Shown: positions 25,291 through 34,678, counted from the first letter of the stretch. The stretch is DNA of 57,699 nt from Candidatus Sabulitectum sp. (GCA_023139045.1 JAGLOJ010000018.1:1-57699); one strand, 5' to 3'. Made by a program: numbers and translations. Notes: generated by a model from the letters alone, not told the origin.

Positions 25291-25365
25291 TGGAGGCGAC
25301 GACCAGAGTCGAACTGGTGAATGGTGGATTTGCAGTCCACTGCCTTACCACTTGGCCACGTCGCC
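25291..25365 (-). tRNA. tRNA-Cys (GCA)
   Basis: Full cloverleaf on the minus strand: acceptor GGCGACG/CGTCGCC, anticodon stem GTGGA/TCCAC, loop CTGCAAA giving GCA, T loop TTCGACT, discriminator U73 as required for Cys, encoded CCA at 25291-25293. Confidence 0.95.
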
Positions 25366-25423
25366 TTCCTTTTTTACTCATAGGGACGCAATCATACAAA
25401 ATGCATAATTTAAAATCAAGACT

Positions 25424-26062
25424 CTAAGACCCGTCTGTCCAGTCCAACCCCACCCAGAAGCCATCTTCCCAGGTCATATCACCCAGCGGAGTATCAATGG
25501 TTGGAACCATGAACATCTGAAGTCTTCCAAGATGGTCTTCGTCCCTCAGGTCTCCTTCAATTCCACCAGTTGCCAGAACGAGATCCACAATACCGAGAGG
25601 ACCGAGTATTTCGAACAACTGGAATCCATCAAATTCAATTCCCAGGTCGAGAACAGCAATCTCACCATCATCACCAATACCAAACGAGCCTGTAAATAGA
25701 CCTTCAGCCACCTTAACAGTATCTTCTCCAGCGCCTTCAATGGTATCCATGAAAACATCGTAGTCAAGAGAGGTAAGAGTTATCGCAATTTTAGGCAAAC
25801 CGGAATTACCGATATTAGGATTACTGATACCCAGACCGAGATTGAATTCTACAGGGCATTCATCCTGCCACCAGTAAGCTGCCACAGTGGCCGCTTGAGT
25901 GAAAGTAAGACTTCCCAGTTCAGAGATATCAATACCGCAGACAGCAAACTCTGTTGTATTCTCGATCCTGAAATTTGCATTGGTAAAAGAAAGAATATCG
26001 GTTATGCCACAACCAGTGACCAGCAAAAATAACACAGGAAGAATCAATAACTTGTAATTCAT
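25424..26062 (-). CDS. Lipoprotein of unknown function, possibly LEA14-like
   Basis: Predicted lipoprotein of 212 residues with signal peptide and VTGC lipobox (Cys18). The body is beta-rich. The ISNPNIGNSGLPKIAITLTS segment with alternating strands and a following amphipathic hairpin recalls LEA14/WHy domains, but I cannot confirm it. It is the last intact gene before the damaged surface-protein cluster. Confidence 0.72.
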   Translation of the reverse strand: MNYKLLILPVLFLLVTGCGITDILSFTNANFRIENTTEFAVCGIDISELGSLTFTQAATVAAYWWQDECPVEFNLGLGISNPNIGNSGLPKIAITLTSLDYDVFMDTIEGAGEDTVKVAEGLFTGSFGIGDDGEIAVLDLGIEFDGFQLFEILGPLGIVDLVLATGGIEGDLRDEDHLGRLQMFMVPTIDTPLGDMTWEDGFWVGLDWTDGS

Positions 26063-26197
26063 ATTTTCCTAACCTTTCAAAGCAGCAATGAGATTCTCAG
26101 CAGGCACTGCATGTATGACAGACAGTACAAACTCCGTACCGTTATCATACACCTTTAAGAAGAGTCGGGTAATGCCATTTAAGCCTGCTGATTAAGC

Positions 26198-26668
26198 CTA
26201 CAGCTTCACCAATTGAGTAGTAGTTGTTATACCAGCAGATGTTCCCCGGATACTGTAGGTTCCGGCCGGAAGCTCAGTACCTTCTGAGTCACAACCGTCC
26301 CAGAGAAAAGTATTACCACTGCTGCTGGAAATAGTCCTGACAATTCGCCCTGAAAAATCGTAAACCATCAGCTGAACCGGTACAACTGCTCCCTGAACAG
26401 TAATTGTTACGCTCTCCGCAAAAGGATTAGCAGAACTCTGAAGAACAAAGGGGTCAGTATCAACAGGAGATGTACTTGATTCCTCTACCTCAACCCAGTC
26501 GTGATCGAACCACCCCATGACAATCCAGTACCCGCTGACTTCTACATCACCCTCACTCCAGATGGCAAAAACATCACCATCATCATTCGTCGCTGCCTCA
26601 AGGGCGGCAGGCTGCTGAACTTCCTCATTGCTGCAGTCATAGGCTGCGTTTTTAGTATTTCCGGTGTC
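26198..26668 (-). pseudogene. 3' remnant of a secreted protein with sorting domain
   Basis: The frame is open from a TAA at 26671-26669 to the stop at 26198, about 156 codons. It encodes a piece of a beta-rich repeat, including EAATNDDGDVFAIWSEGD, then a sorting-type C-terminal domain (VYDFSGRIVR, LPAGTYSIRG). The only ATG (26518) lies in mid-domain, there is no signal peptide, and upstream sequence is unrelated, so the 5' part has been lost. A 106-residue product from 26518 is possible but unlikely to be functional. Confidence 0.65.
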
Positions 26669-26762
26669 TTAAGATGCCCTCGATGAATATGCCGGTCGGG
26701 GTAAGGGCTACTTTTATAATCAGAATACGGTTGACACGAAAATCAGAGAGGCCACCATACAT

Positions 26763-26955
26763 CTACTCCAGCTTCAACACCACTTCACTGCTCATAGTAT
26801 TTCCCGAGGAACATCTTATTGCATAAATACCGCTGGGTACTTCAACTCCTGAAGATGATCTTCCGTCCCAGAGGAAAGAAAACTCACCTGCATCAGGCTC
26901 AAGCTCGACAACAAGCCTGCCTGAAACATCGAATACTGAATACCTGTATCGACAC
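26763..26955 (-). other. Out-of-frame sorting domain of the FG-GAP protein
   Basis: In the frame shifted relative to the main gene, the minus strand reads YSVFDVSGRLVVEL, then FSFLWDGRSSSG, VPSGIYAIR and a final VVLKLE before TAG at 26763-26765. These are the normal closing motifs of the sorting domain, matching those in the M14 peptidase and the 26198 remnant. Confidence 0.75.
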
Positions 26956-28219
26956 CGGAATTCCCTGAAACCTCAATTGCAACAGAAGAAGAGAACGGAT
27001 TGGGTGAAACCCTGACACTCAATTCCGATGAAATGGTACTTCCAGATTCTTCAGAGCATCCTTGAGTAATTGTTGTATTTCTGTAACACTCAACAGAGGT
27101 ATCACCAAAAAATATCAGATCCTGATCTCCATCAAGGTCGAAGTCTTCAGAAAGAACACCGTTACCACCGTCCGCTATCAACAAAAGACTGTCAGTATTC
27201 CATTCGCCTGGGAAGTGACCATTACCGTAACCGGGGAAAACCTTTCCAGAGTTGTCTGATGAAAGCGCTACATCAAGATGTCCATCCAGATTAAAATCTC
27301 TAACTTCGACCCAATTCCCAGCACCAGTGAAATGATCCGCATCATAATACTGAGAGCCATCCCAGACGTAAGCGATGTCCACACTAGCTATAACATCTCC
27401 GCTAGTAGCAACAAAATCCGGTTCTCCATCTTCATTAAAATCTCCCGGTGCAATAAAGCAGAAATTGAATGCACCATCAAAAAACGCAACAACAGGCATC
27501 GCTGGCTGGAAGGTACCGTCACCGTTACCGTAAAGAAATACTATACCATCCCCACCATATCCGTTAATTACACCAATATCTGTATTCCCATCGAGATCCA
27601 TGTCTCCAAGAATCTGTACTGTGTGGAGTATCCCCTGAGGGACACTGTAACTTGTTGCCGGTTGAAAGGTGAAATCTCCATTCCCCAGTCTCACAACTAC
27701 TATATCGGTACCACCAAAATCCAGATCTGCAATTACAATATCGTCATTCCCATCATTATTCAGATCACCGGAAGTAACCCAAACATTTTCCGCTATCAGA
27801 ATATCAATCTCGATGAATGTTCCATCCCCATTACCCTCATACACATGGATGGTATCACTTTCATGAGTGCTCTCGCCCACCCATCCCTCACCAATCAGTA
27901 GATCCAGATTACCATCATTGTTAAAATCGTTCATTGTCATTGAACCCATTGTATAAGTAGAAACGATTGAAGTCAGATCAAATGTGCAATCACCATTCCC
28001 CTTGAAGAGAAACAAGTAATTGGAATTGGGATAAGCATGGTAAGTTGCAACAAAATCAGGGAACCCGTCATTATTGAAATCTCCTCCAGCCAGACAAACT
28101 GGTGAAGGAATCGATAGCGGCTGATCATAAGCCTCCTCAAAGATATAGTCTGCTCCGGCTGTCTGCGAAAGAAGGGCAGGAAGAATAACGAACAATGTTA
28201 AATACTTCATCTTCATCAT
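26816..28219 (-). CDS. FG-GAP/VCBS-repeat secreted protein, frameshifted at C terminus
   Basis: Predicted exported beta-propeller protein of 467 residues as read. A signal peptide (1-23) is followed by at least six FG-GAP-like repeats with calcium-binding DxNxDG motifs (DFNNDG, DLNNDG, DMDLDG, DFNEDG, DFDLDG). A linker with SPNPFSSS opens the sorting domain. The frame then shifts near 26950-26956, and the last 50 residues as read are spurious. A single-base loss explains it: the correct sorting domain continues in another frame to 26763. Confidence 0.82.
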   Translation of the reverse strand: MMKMKYLTLFVILPALLSQTAGADYIFEEAYDQPLSIPSPVCLAGGDFNNDGFPDFVATYHAYPNSNYLFLFKGNGDCTFDLTSIVSTYTMGSMTMNDFNNDGNLDLLIGEGWVGESTHESDTIHVYEGNGDGTFIEIDILIAENVWVTSGDLNNDGNDDIVIADLDFGGTDIVVVRLGNGDFTFQPATSYSVPQGILHTVQILGDMDLDGNTDIGVINGYGGDGIVFLYGNGDGTFQPAMPVVAFFDGAFNFCFIAPGDFNEDGEPDFVATSGDVIASVDIAYVWDGSQYYDADHFTGAGNWVEVRDFNLDGHLDVALSSDNSGKVFPGYGNGHFPGEWNTDSLLLIADGGNGVLSEDFDLDGDQDLIFFGDTSVECYRNTTITQGCSEESGSTISSELSVRVSPNPFSSSVAIEVSGNSGVDTGIQYSMFQAGLLSSLSLMQVSFLSSGTEDHLQELKYPAVFMQ

Positions 28220-28246
28220 CTCCTTCAGTTACCAAGTATTATTACT

Positions 28247-29914
28247 TTATCTTACAAACTCTTCTTCGCCAAGCCCAGTAACACAGACGGTATACATTCC
28301 AGCTGGAAGCCTGCTCCCTTCCTCACATGGAAGCAAAGTGGTCATTCCTGTGTGTAGCTCTTCAGTTTTAAGATTACCAACAATCCTGCCGTCAATTGAG
28401 TATACCCTGATTTCTACACCATCAGAAAGAGCCAAGGGCAGATTGATTGACAGCTTTATTGTTTCAGCAGGGCTGGATATGAATACTTCAGGGGTGTCAG
28501 TGGCGACTGAAATACTTGCTGCCGTTGAGGAGTTGTTTGTTTCATCTGTTTCAAGATACTCGTTAAATGGATCAGCTATTACCGTTATGCTTCTTTCACT
28601 GTAGCGTTGTGATTGAAGAGGAATCTCGACCTGATGAAAACCCTCTTCAAGAGGAACTCTTACCGAGCCAATAGATCTGCCACCATTAAATGCGACCACT
28701 TCAACAGTTCTGCAACAAATCACAGGCTCTGCAAGCTCGGAAATGTCGGATTCAATGATTAGATCGCTAAATTCAGAGGGGCTGGAAACTCTGGAATTTA
28801 CAAATGACGATCTTGTGCTTAAAACTGGAGCAGACTGTCTTGTGGCTGCTGATACAAATGCTGACATAATAGCAGGAACTGCCTGGGATGTAACACCTGT
28901 TATCTCAATCTCAGCAACAACACAGTTGCCACCTCTGCTTCCCGATGATAAAATACAGGAATTTTCAGATACACTTATATCCAGTCCATAGCCTCGATCA
29001 CTGGAAGTGTTATAGAAACCGTTTCGCAGTGGGTTGTCCTGATACATATGCCAGCCATCGGTTGTGTAGTAACCCTCCCAGTCAAAAAGAGTGGCATGAC
29101 CGGAATAGTCAATATATAGAACTTCTGAAAATCCATCCCCATCCAGGTCACAAACAGCAGGTACAGCAAAGGAGGCATCACGGGTCCATGAGGGGAAGCC
29201 TTCCAGCATTGATGAACCGCTCTGGGGATCATGCCCACAAAGATATGATGAGAATCCTGAAAAGATTGCCATTTCTCCTGAACCCAGCGTTGTAGTAAGA
29301 CCTGTAACCGGCTGTGATCTGATATGCGCTCCACCACCAATTACCGGATTGTAAGGAATATTGGTGCTTTGAAATTCCATTGAACCATCACCCAAATCCC
29401 AGCCGCAGGTAACCCCTTCATAAGTAGGTCCACTACCGCGCATTACATTCTCTCCGTTAAGAGTGTATACAACCTCAAGATCAGAGTTACCATCCAAGTC
29501 TCCAATCGCAGGGCCTGAAAGGTTACTACAAAAGTCCCTCCCGTTCATCCACGGAGTCTGCCATACATAAGTAACATCTACAGGATCGGTGTCCAGAGTG
29601 TACACAAACACTTTCTCAAGTGTTCCGGACAGAACACCTGTTTTAGCGACCCCGGAAATATAGAAAGTGCCGTTCTCCTCTGCAGCAGCAAGTGTACCAA
29701 AAACCCGAGCCGTCTCGTTATCAGTGTCAAGCTCAGTCAATCCATGCGCGGAAATATTCACATTCCCACCATCCTGGAAATCAATAATTTTTAGTTCTGT
29801 TCCATCACCTGCAGATCCGTAAGAAGTGACAACCAGCTCCTCAAAACCGTCTTCATCAAAATCAGAGTCTGCCTCATCTGCGAAATCTGCAAGGGCAACG
29901 GTGTGATTATCCAT
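28247..29914 (-). CDS. Surface protein with sorting domain, 5' end missing
   Basis: From the first plausible Met (29914) 555 residues are encoded. Calcium-type DxDxDG motifs (DFDEDG, DLDGDG) indicate a VCBS/FG-GAP propeller, then a CARDB-like adhesion region (DPFNEYLETDETNNSS), and a terminal sorting domain (VYSIDGRIVG, LPAGMYTV). No signal peptide exists: the protein begins inside a repeat. The frame runs on to 30328, but that part crosses tRNA-Gly and its repeats and is not protein-like. It is therefore a 5'-truncated gene, broken near 29920-29960. Confidence 0.7.
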   Translation of the reverse strand: MDNHTVALADFADEADSDFDEDGFEELVVTSYGSAGDGTELKIIDFQDGGNVNISAHGLTELDTDNETARVFGTLAAAEENGTFYISGVAKTGVLSGTLEKVFVYTLDTDPVDVTYVWQTPWMNGRDFCSNLSGPAIGDLDGNSDLEVVYTLNGENVMRGSGPTYEGVTCGWDLGDGSMEFQSTNIPYNPVIGGGAHIRSQPVTGLTTTLGSGEMAIFSGFSSYLCGHDPQSGSSMLEGFPSWTRDASFAVPAVCDLDGDGFSEVLYIDYSGHATLFDWEGYYTTDGWHMYQDNPLRNGFYNTSSDRGYGLDISVSENSCILSSGSRGGNCVVAEIEITGVTSQAVPAIMSAFVSAATRQSAPVLSTRSSFVNSRVSSPSEFSDLIIESDISELAEPVICCRTVEVVAFNGGRSIGSVRVPLEEGFHQVEIPLQSQRYSERSITVIADPFNEYLETDETNNSSTAASISVATDTPEVFISSPAETIKLSINLPLALSDGVEIRVYSIDGRIVGNLKTEELHTGMTTLLPCEEGSRLPAGMYTVCVTGLGEEEFVR

Positions 29915-29954
29915 ACAGAACCATTCTCCTGAATGAGTAAAACTGCAGATCGGA

Positions 29955-30091
29955 GCTTTTGTTTTTTGATGATCAGAGTGCGGGTAATTGAGCGACAGCA
30001 CAATCCCCGCTCCACTTTTTTGCGCGGCTCCGAATATTGTTTTTGCTTTTTTGATGATCAGAGGGCGGGAAGCAGGGCGGCAGCACTGGTC

Positions 30092-30114
<23 letters not shown>
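29955..30114. repeat. Two direct copies of an 86-bp unit next to tRNA-Gly
   Basis: Copy A (about 29955-30027) and copy B (about 30040-30114) share TTTTTTGATGATCAGAG, CAGCAC and TCCCCGCTCCACTTTTTT in the same order, offset by 85-86 bp, with divergent sequence between. Both end in the same tRNA-3'-end-like sequence followed by GCGCG. Confidence 0.75.
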
Positions 30115-30202
<88 letters not shown>

Positions 30203-30429
30203 TCCGTTTTTGCGTGCGCCGTATATGCTCAATCCAGTAGAAAGTGTCAAGGGCAATTCTGCAAACTCATCATCAAAAAGATGTTTACAGCATCCGTATT
30301 TAATGCACTTCATTCCAGATAACATCACCCTTGTAAATTTACTGCAAAACTATTATTAATCCTTACCTGGCTTGCTATCGTATGCAACACTGTCGCTGTT
30401 TTAAGGAGTTGGTTATCAAAAGTGAGGCC

Positions 30430-30999
30430 ATGAAGAGACTCTTGGACAGGGTCTCAATATTCATCTCTCGAGGTCAATGGGATAATGCTGAGATTATTCT
30501 GAACAAACTTATTGTAGCTAAACCATGGGACAGGAAACTACTCCTGAGCAAAGCCTACTTAAGAAAAAAGATGTGGATGGCTTCCGACTGTGAAAATCAC
30601 GAATTGCTCATTGATGCCGAACACCTTTTCTCCAGATGCCATCTTCTTACAGGCTCTGTTGAAGCTGGGATCAATTCAGCCACATTGCTTCTTTTAAGTG
30701 GAAGAGATAAAGAGGCATACAGAAGGGCTGACGATACAGCGCACCATTGCAGACAGCTGATACTCGAGAGTGACAATCACCACCAGGAGAGCTACGCTGT
30801 AACCATTGCAGAAGTCAATCTGCTGAGAGGCAGACTGGAAGCTGCTGAATCATGGTACAGAACGGCATTGTCCCAGGAGAGCAAAGTATCAGAGCAGGTT
30901 GCAGACAACATGAATCTGCTACTGAATCATCTGGTCACCGAACCTGAGATGGCAGCAAAAATTAGAGACGCTGCGGGGGTCTGTCCTTTTAAGCAATAG
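30430..30999 (+). CDS. TPR-like helical protein
   Basis: Predicted cytoplasmic helical protein, 189 residues from ATG 30430. Repeats of the TPR type are visible (FISRGQWDNAEIILNKLI; LLRGRLEAAESWYRTAL), with the middle less regular. No enzymatic motif. The start is uncertain: AAGGAG at 30403-30408 fits an ATC at 30415 better than any standard codon, and an ATG at 30382 has no ribosome site. It is one of few plus-strand genes and stands alone. Confidence 0.72.
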   Translation: MKRLLDRVSIFISRGQWDNAEIILNKLIVAKPWDRKLLLSKAYLRKKMWMASDCENHELLIDAEHLFSRCHLLTGSVEAGINSATLLLLSGRDKEAYRRADDTAHHCRQLILESDNHHQESYAVTIAEVNLLRGRLEAAESWYRTALSQESKVSEQVADNMNLLLNHLVTEPEMAAKIRDAAGVCPFKQ

Positions 31000-31028
31000 C
31001 TGTCACTGTTGCACGACGGGATACCAGT

Positions 31029-31466
31029 TTACCGCTGAACGCTCCAGGCATCCGGATAGCCACTTGACCTGAGTTGAGCCCTCAATTCATCACTGTCCGA
31101 TGAAATTGCAAAAGAACCAACCCTGACCTTGTAGTAACTACCGGTATGGTCTATGAATACCGGCTGATCTGTTTGAGCAGCAATTGTGTCACGCAGGGTC
31201 AGTGCAGCGTCAATAGAGCTGCAAGCAGCCACCTGAACACCCCATGGTCCATTCACAGCGGTTGGGGTTTCTATTTCTATCCCACTATCTTCATCTGCAG
31301 GAAACCTGATTGAAGTCACCGGGCCGAACCCCGCAAACGGATCTCCAGAGTATCCCGGAGGATCTGCATAGGGATCGGTAATTTCATCATTACTGCCATC
31401 AGAGGATGTGGTGGTACCGCAACCGGCTAACAAAATGAAAGCATACAAGAGAAGAATGTATTTCAT
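31029..31466 (-). CDS. SPOR-domain lipoprotein
   Basis: Predicted lipoprotein of 145 residues. Signal peptide with LAGC lipobox (Cys16), a Gly/Asp/Pro-rich linker (20-70), and a C-terminal SPOR domain (about 72-145): WGVQVAACSSIDAA, then YYKVRVGSF. SPOR domains bind denuded peptidoglycan glycans, often at division sites. Its start overlaps the upstream gene by 4 bp, making it the end of the truA operon. Confidence 0.9.
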   Translation of the reverse strand: MKYILLLYAFILLAGCGTTTSSDGSNDEITDPYADPPGYSGDPFAGFGPVTSIRFPADEDSGIEIETPTAVNGPWGVQVAACSSIDAALTLRDTIAAQTDQPVFIDHTGSYYKVRVGSFAISSDSDELRAQLRSSGYPDAWSVQR

Positions 31467-32389
31467 TTCTTTTCCTCCTCTGCCCTGATAAATACATCAA
31501 GCAGGGGCAGCATAAGTTCATGGTGACCTGTAACCTCAACCGTTTGACCGCCCAGGGCATTCACAGGGCGCCTTACAACATTGAAAGTGGATCTGTACTG
31601 TTTGATCATATCAAAATCAGCTGTAGTAATGTTCTCTACGGGAAAGCCCAGGTTCCGTGCGGAAGAAAGAGCCTTCAGGAAAACCTCCGGCATAACAACG
31701 GCACTGCCCACATTAAGAACAACACCATTCGCCAGATTGCCAACGACCTCTACAAATGAAACAAAATCCTTTTCGGCTTCCCGACCCAGTGCCGACCAGT
31801 CAACATGGTATACAGGATGGACTATATCAGACCCCAGACTGGGATGAACGGTAACGGTGCACCCATTCTCCACAGCTGCTGCCATTGGACTGATCAGGGT
31901 GTTTCCACCATTCTCAATTATCTCCAGACCAATGCCGCGCCCTATGCCCCGGCGGCGACCAAGGGCTTTGCCGTAGTGGATTGCAGTTTCCTCCCACATA
32001 CCGAAAGAACCATCTTTAATACCGGCTTGAACATCTTCTGAAGTGGCTCCGTACAGGGCCATTTCCAAATCATGAATTGATCCGGCACCGTTGGTGGCCA
32101 ATGCAGTGAATACTCCGTCTTCCAGCCATCTGACAACAAGAGGGCCAAGACCACACTTAATCACATGCCCACCGTACATCAGCAGACGAGCTCCTCCTGC
32201 CTCTCTTGCGTCAACCAGGGCTCTGGCAAGCCTGCGCATCTCTCGTACTGCAAGAATATCAGGCAGAGAGTGAACAAATTCGCTTACAGGCGTATCCGCC
32301 TGCCACTCACCGGTAAGGAGATCACTGGTGACTTTGGATGTTCTACCGGAAAGGCTTTTCAGCCTCAGTTCTTTTCTACTAAATTTCAT
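31463..32389 (-). CDS. Conserved protein with deoxyhypusine-synthase-like layout
   Basis: Soluble protein of 308 residues that I cannot name with certainty. The MYGGHVIKCGLGPLV and ALATNGAGSIHDLEMAL stretch, then VHPSLGSDIVHP and GVVLNVGSAVVMPEVF, follow the order of nucleotide-binding segments in deoxyhypusine synthase, but the WGKI catalytic lysine motif is not evident, and bacteria lack eIF5A. It may be a divergent DHS-fold NAD enzyme. It overlaps truA and the SPOR gene by 4 bp each, so it is translated with them. Confidence 0.65.
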   Translation of the reverse strand: MKFSRKELRLKSLSGRTSKVTSDLLTGEWQADTPVSEFVHSLPDILAVREMRRLARALVDAREAGGARLLMYGGHVIKCGLGPLVVRWLEDGVFTALATNGAGSIHDLEMALYGATSEDVQAGIKDGSFGMWEETAIHYGKALGRRRGIGRGIGLEIIENGGNTLISPMAAAVENGCTVTVHPSLGSDIVHPVYHVDWSALGREAEKDFVSFVEVVGNLANGVVLNVGSAVVMPEVFLKALSSARNLGFPVENITTADFDMIKQYRSTFNVVRRPVNALGGQTVEVTGHHELMLPLLDVFIRAEEEKK

Positions 32390-33120
32390 GGGGGGGGGTA
32401 TCTCACCTCCGTAAGTATTAGTCCACTCGCAGGTAATGAGGGACCGGCAAGCCTTTTGTCAGTAGTATCAAGTATGCTTTTTACTGTTTCCGGAGAGATT
32501 CTTCCGGTACCAATTCGAAAAATGGTGCCGGACCAGATTCTCACCACACCTCTCAGGAACCTGTTTGCAGTAATGGTCAGTGTCCAGCCCCCGTTATTTT
32601 CCACAACAGATGTTGATAAAACATTCATATCCCAGGTGGTGTTTCCTCCCCCCTCCCGTGCAAAGCCGCGCCAGTTTGAATGACCCAGTGAGAGTTCAGC
32701 GGCTGTTCTCATGGCGTCTGTATCGAGGTTAAACACCCCGGGCTGATATTCGTACCGGCCCTTGAGAGGATGCCGACCTGATCCAATATGATACTCGTAG
32801 CTTCTGGAAACCGCATGAAATCTGGCATGAAAATCATCAGCCACCTGCTCAACTGAGACACAGGAGATATTCCGGGGAAGCATTGTGTTAAGCCCATTCT
32901 CGATCCTGCCAAGTTCATCGGGGTTGATATCGAGGTGGGCAGGCATACATGCAGCATGCACACCGGCATCAGTTCTACCGGCCCCTGTAATCGAAATGTG
33001 TCTGCCGCACATTTGCTGAAGTGCTTTCTCAATTTCCCCCTGCACAGTGATATCTCTGGGTTGTATCTGCCAGCCGGAGTATACTGTTCCGTCAAACTCG
33101 AACCGTATAAGCAATCTCAT
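32386..33120 (-). CDS. truA: tRNA pseudouridine synthase A
   Basis: Modifies U38-40 in the tRNA anticodon arm. The 244 residues match TruA. The catalytic Asp51 lies in GAGRTDAGVHA (47-57), and FEFDGTVYSGWQIQ opens the fold. It overlaps the membrane-protein gene upstream and the DHS-like gene downstream by 4 bp each. Confidence 0.95.
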   Translation of the reverse strand: MRLLIRFEFDGTVYSGWQIQPRDITVQGEIEKALQQMCGRHISITGAGRTDAGVHAACMPAHLDINPDELGRIENGLNTMLPRNISCVSVEQVADDFHARFHAVSRSYEYHIGSGRHPLKGRYEYQPGVFNLDTDAMRTAAELSLGHSNWRGFAREGGGNTTWDMNVLSTSVVENNGGWTLTITANRFLRGVVRIWSGTIFRIGTGRISPETVKSILDTTDKRLAGPSLPASGLILTEVRYPPP

Positions 33121-33692
33121 CTTACCATGCCATCAGCTATTCCGGAAACAGAAAGAAGAAGAAATATCCAGGATAACACTGCTACTGAAAGAGGCAATAC
33201 TCCGCAAGGTTTTCGTTCAGGAAGAACTGAATTGGCTTTAGACACGGAATCGCCTGCAGTCTGCAGAATTCTGGAAAAAAGCGGCAGTTCTGAATTTCCA
33301 ACCCAGCACGGTCTGACATTTGATGCTGTACTACCTGCCATCTGCATCAATACTGAGAGTTTTTCCGTAAAAGGGAACGGTCTCATAGATTGAAGAACGC
33401 CTGCCATACCCCCGGTGCCGAGTTCGGATGCAAAATATGTACCGGAAGCCAGAGCACAAATCCACCTGATGGATCTCAGAGTGCTTTGATTATTCCCGGA
33501 GAGGTAAGCCCAGACAAGCAAAACAGCAGGAGGAAATGAGAGAAAGAAAAGTCTTCTGCAGTACTTCCACCTTCCACTGGCGATAGAAGCAACTGAAAAA
33601 AGAACAAAAAAATAGAGAAGATTACTGGTACATATCATTGCCGAGAGCGGAACAGCAAGCAGAGCTGAGAAAACCATGCAGTTCGCAGTCAT
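33117..33692 (-). CDS. Membrane protein, possibly ECF transporter T-like
   Basis: Integral membrane protein of 191 residues with about four hydrophobic segments. The cytoplasmic stretch around ASELGTGGMAGVLQSMRPFPFTEKLSVLMQ resembles the coupling region of EcfT/CbiQ proteins when divided at its two helices, but no ATPase or S component is adjacent. That label is tentative. It sits between the RluD-type synthase (2 bp) and truA (4-bp overlap). Confidence 0.6.
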   Translation of the reverse strand: MTANCMVFSALLAVPLSAMICTSNLLYFFVLFSVASIASGRWKYCRRLFFLSFPPAVLLVWAYLSGNNQSTLRSIRWICALASGTYFASELGTGGMAGVLQSMRPFPFTEKLSVLMQMAGSTASNVRPCWVGNSELPLFSRILQTAGDSVSKANSVLPERKPCGVLPLSVAVLSWIFLLLSVSGIADGMVR

Positions 33693-33694
33693 TG

Positions 33695-34678
33695 TTATTT
33701 ACCAGTTGAAACTGAGTCGAGTTTTTTCTGGACCAGACGAAATTCTATGGGTGGTGCGGAATTAAACTCAAGCTCCTCATTAGTGATTGGATGGATAAAA
33801 CCAAGTGTCTCAGCGTGAAGCATATGATGACCGGCAAGCCTGATAGCATCCGCTATCAACTCCCTGTTTTCTCTTGTTGAGGGAACTCCCCCTGGAGACA
33901 TTCCACCGTATTTGCAATCACAGATAATCGGACATTTTTTTAAAACCGACATATGTACCCTGATCTGGTGAGTTCTGCCTGTTTCAAGTCGGCATTCAAT
34001 CAAGCTGGCAATTGAGTACTTTTTGATAATCCTGTAATTCGTAGCTGCCCTTCTTCCACTTTCAATCACGGTCATCTTCTGTCTGTTGTTTGGATCTCTG
34101 CCTACGGGACCGTCTATTCTTCCTTCCGAGGGTGAAGGAAAACCCCAGCACAAAGCAACATACCTTCTTTTTACTGTTCTTGCTGCCAGCTGTGCTGAAA
34201 GATGTCTGTGTGTTTCATCGTCTTTCGCGACCATCATCAGACCGGTAGTCTCCTTGTCAAGCCTGTGAACAATACCCGGTCTCAAGTCTCCGGATATACC
34301 GGAGAGTGTATCCCGGCAGTGATAGAGCAACGCATTAACAAGTGTTCCATTCCGTGTACTGGGCGTAGGATGAACAACAAGTCCGGCATGTTTGTCCACC
34401 ACAATCAGATGTGCATCTTCATAAACGATATCAATCGGAATATTCTCCGGAATGAGATCAATTGGCTCCGGATCGGGGATATTCACAATAACAATCTGAT
34501 TGCTCTTCAAATGGGTTGACGGCTTGACAGGTGCCTTGCCGTCAACCCTCACATGACCGTTCCGGATCAGTGTGCTTATGTAACTTCTGCTCAGACCAAG
34601 ATTGTCCTGAAGTGCAAGAAAACTGTCCAGTCTGAGGCCTGAATCATCTTCGTCGATTCTGTATTCAGGAGTGCTCAA
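33695..34678 (-). CDS. RluD-type large-subunit rRNA pseudouridine synthase
   Basis: Predicted 23S rRNA pseudouridine synthase of 327 residues. An N-terminal S4 RNA-binding domain (about 13-75) precedes the RluA-type catalytic domain with Asp141 in IVHRLDKETTGL, plus the TGRTHQIRVHM motif. RluD modifies helix 69; this homologue's exact sites are not proven. It follows the parvulin gene by six bases. Confidence 0.92.
   Translation of the reverse strand: MSTPEYRIDEDDSGLRLDSFLALQDNLGLSRSYISTLIRNGHVRVDGKAPVKPSTHLKSNQIVIVNIPDPEPIDLIPENIPIDIVYEDAHLIVVDKHAGLVVHPTPSTRNGTLVNALLYHCRDTLSGISGDLRPGIVHRLDKETTGLMMVAKDDETHRHLSAQLAARTVKRRYVALCWGFPSPSEGRIDGPVGRDPNNRQKMTVIESGRRAATNYRIIKKYSIASLIECRLETGRTHQIRVHMSVLKKCPIICDCKYGGMSPGGVPSTRENRELIADAIRLAGHHMLHAETLGFIHPITNEELEFNSAPPIEFRLVQKKLDSVSTGK

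Noticed and set aside
25286-25399. Translation of the CXXC microprotein from inside tRNA-Cys
   Set aside because: Residues encoded by the tRNA are not expected to be selected as protein. Kept only as an alternative in the findings.
27278-27901. Plus-strand 207-codon frame opposite the FG-GAP gene
   Set aside because: Low-complexity, Ile/Thr-rich antisense of Asp/Gly-rich propeller repeats; a typical shadow frame.
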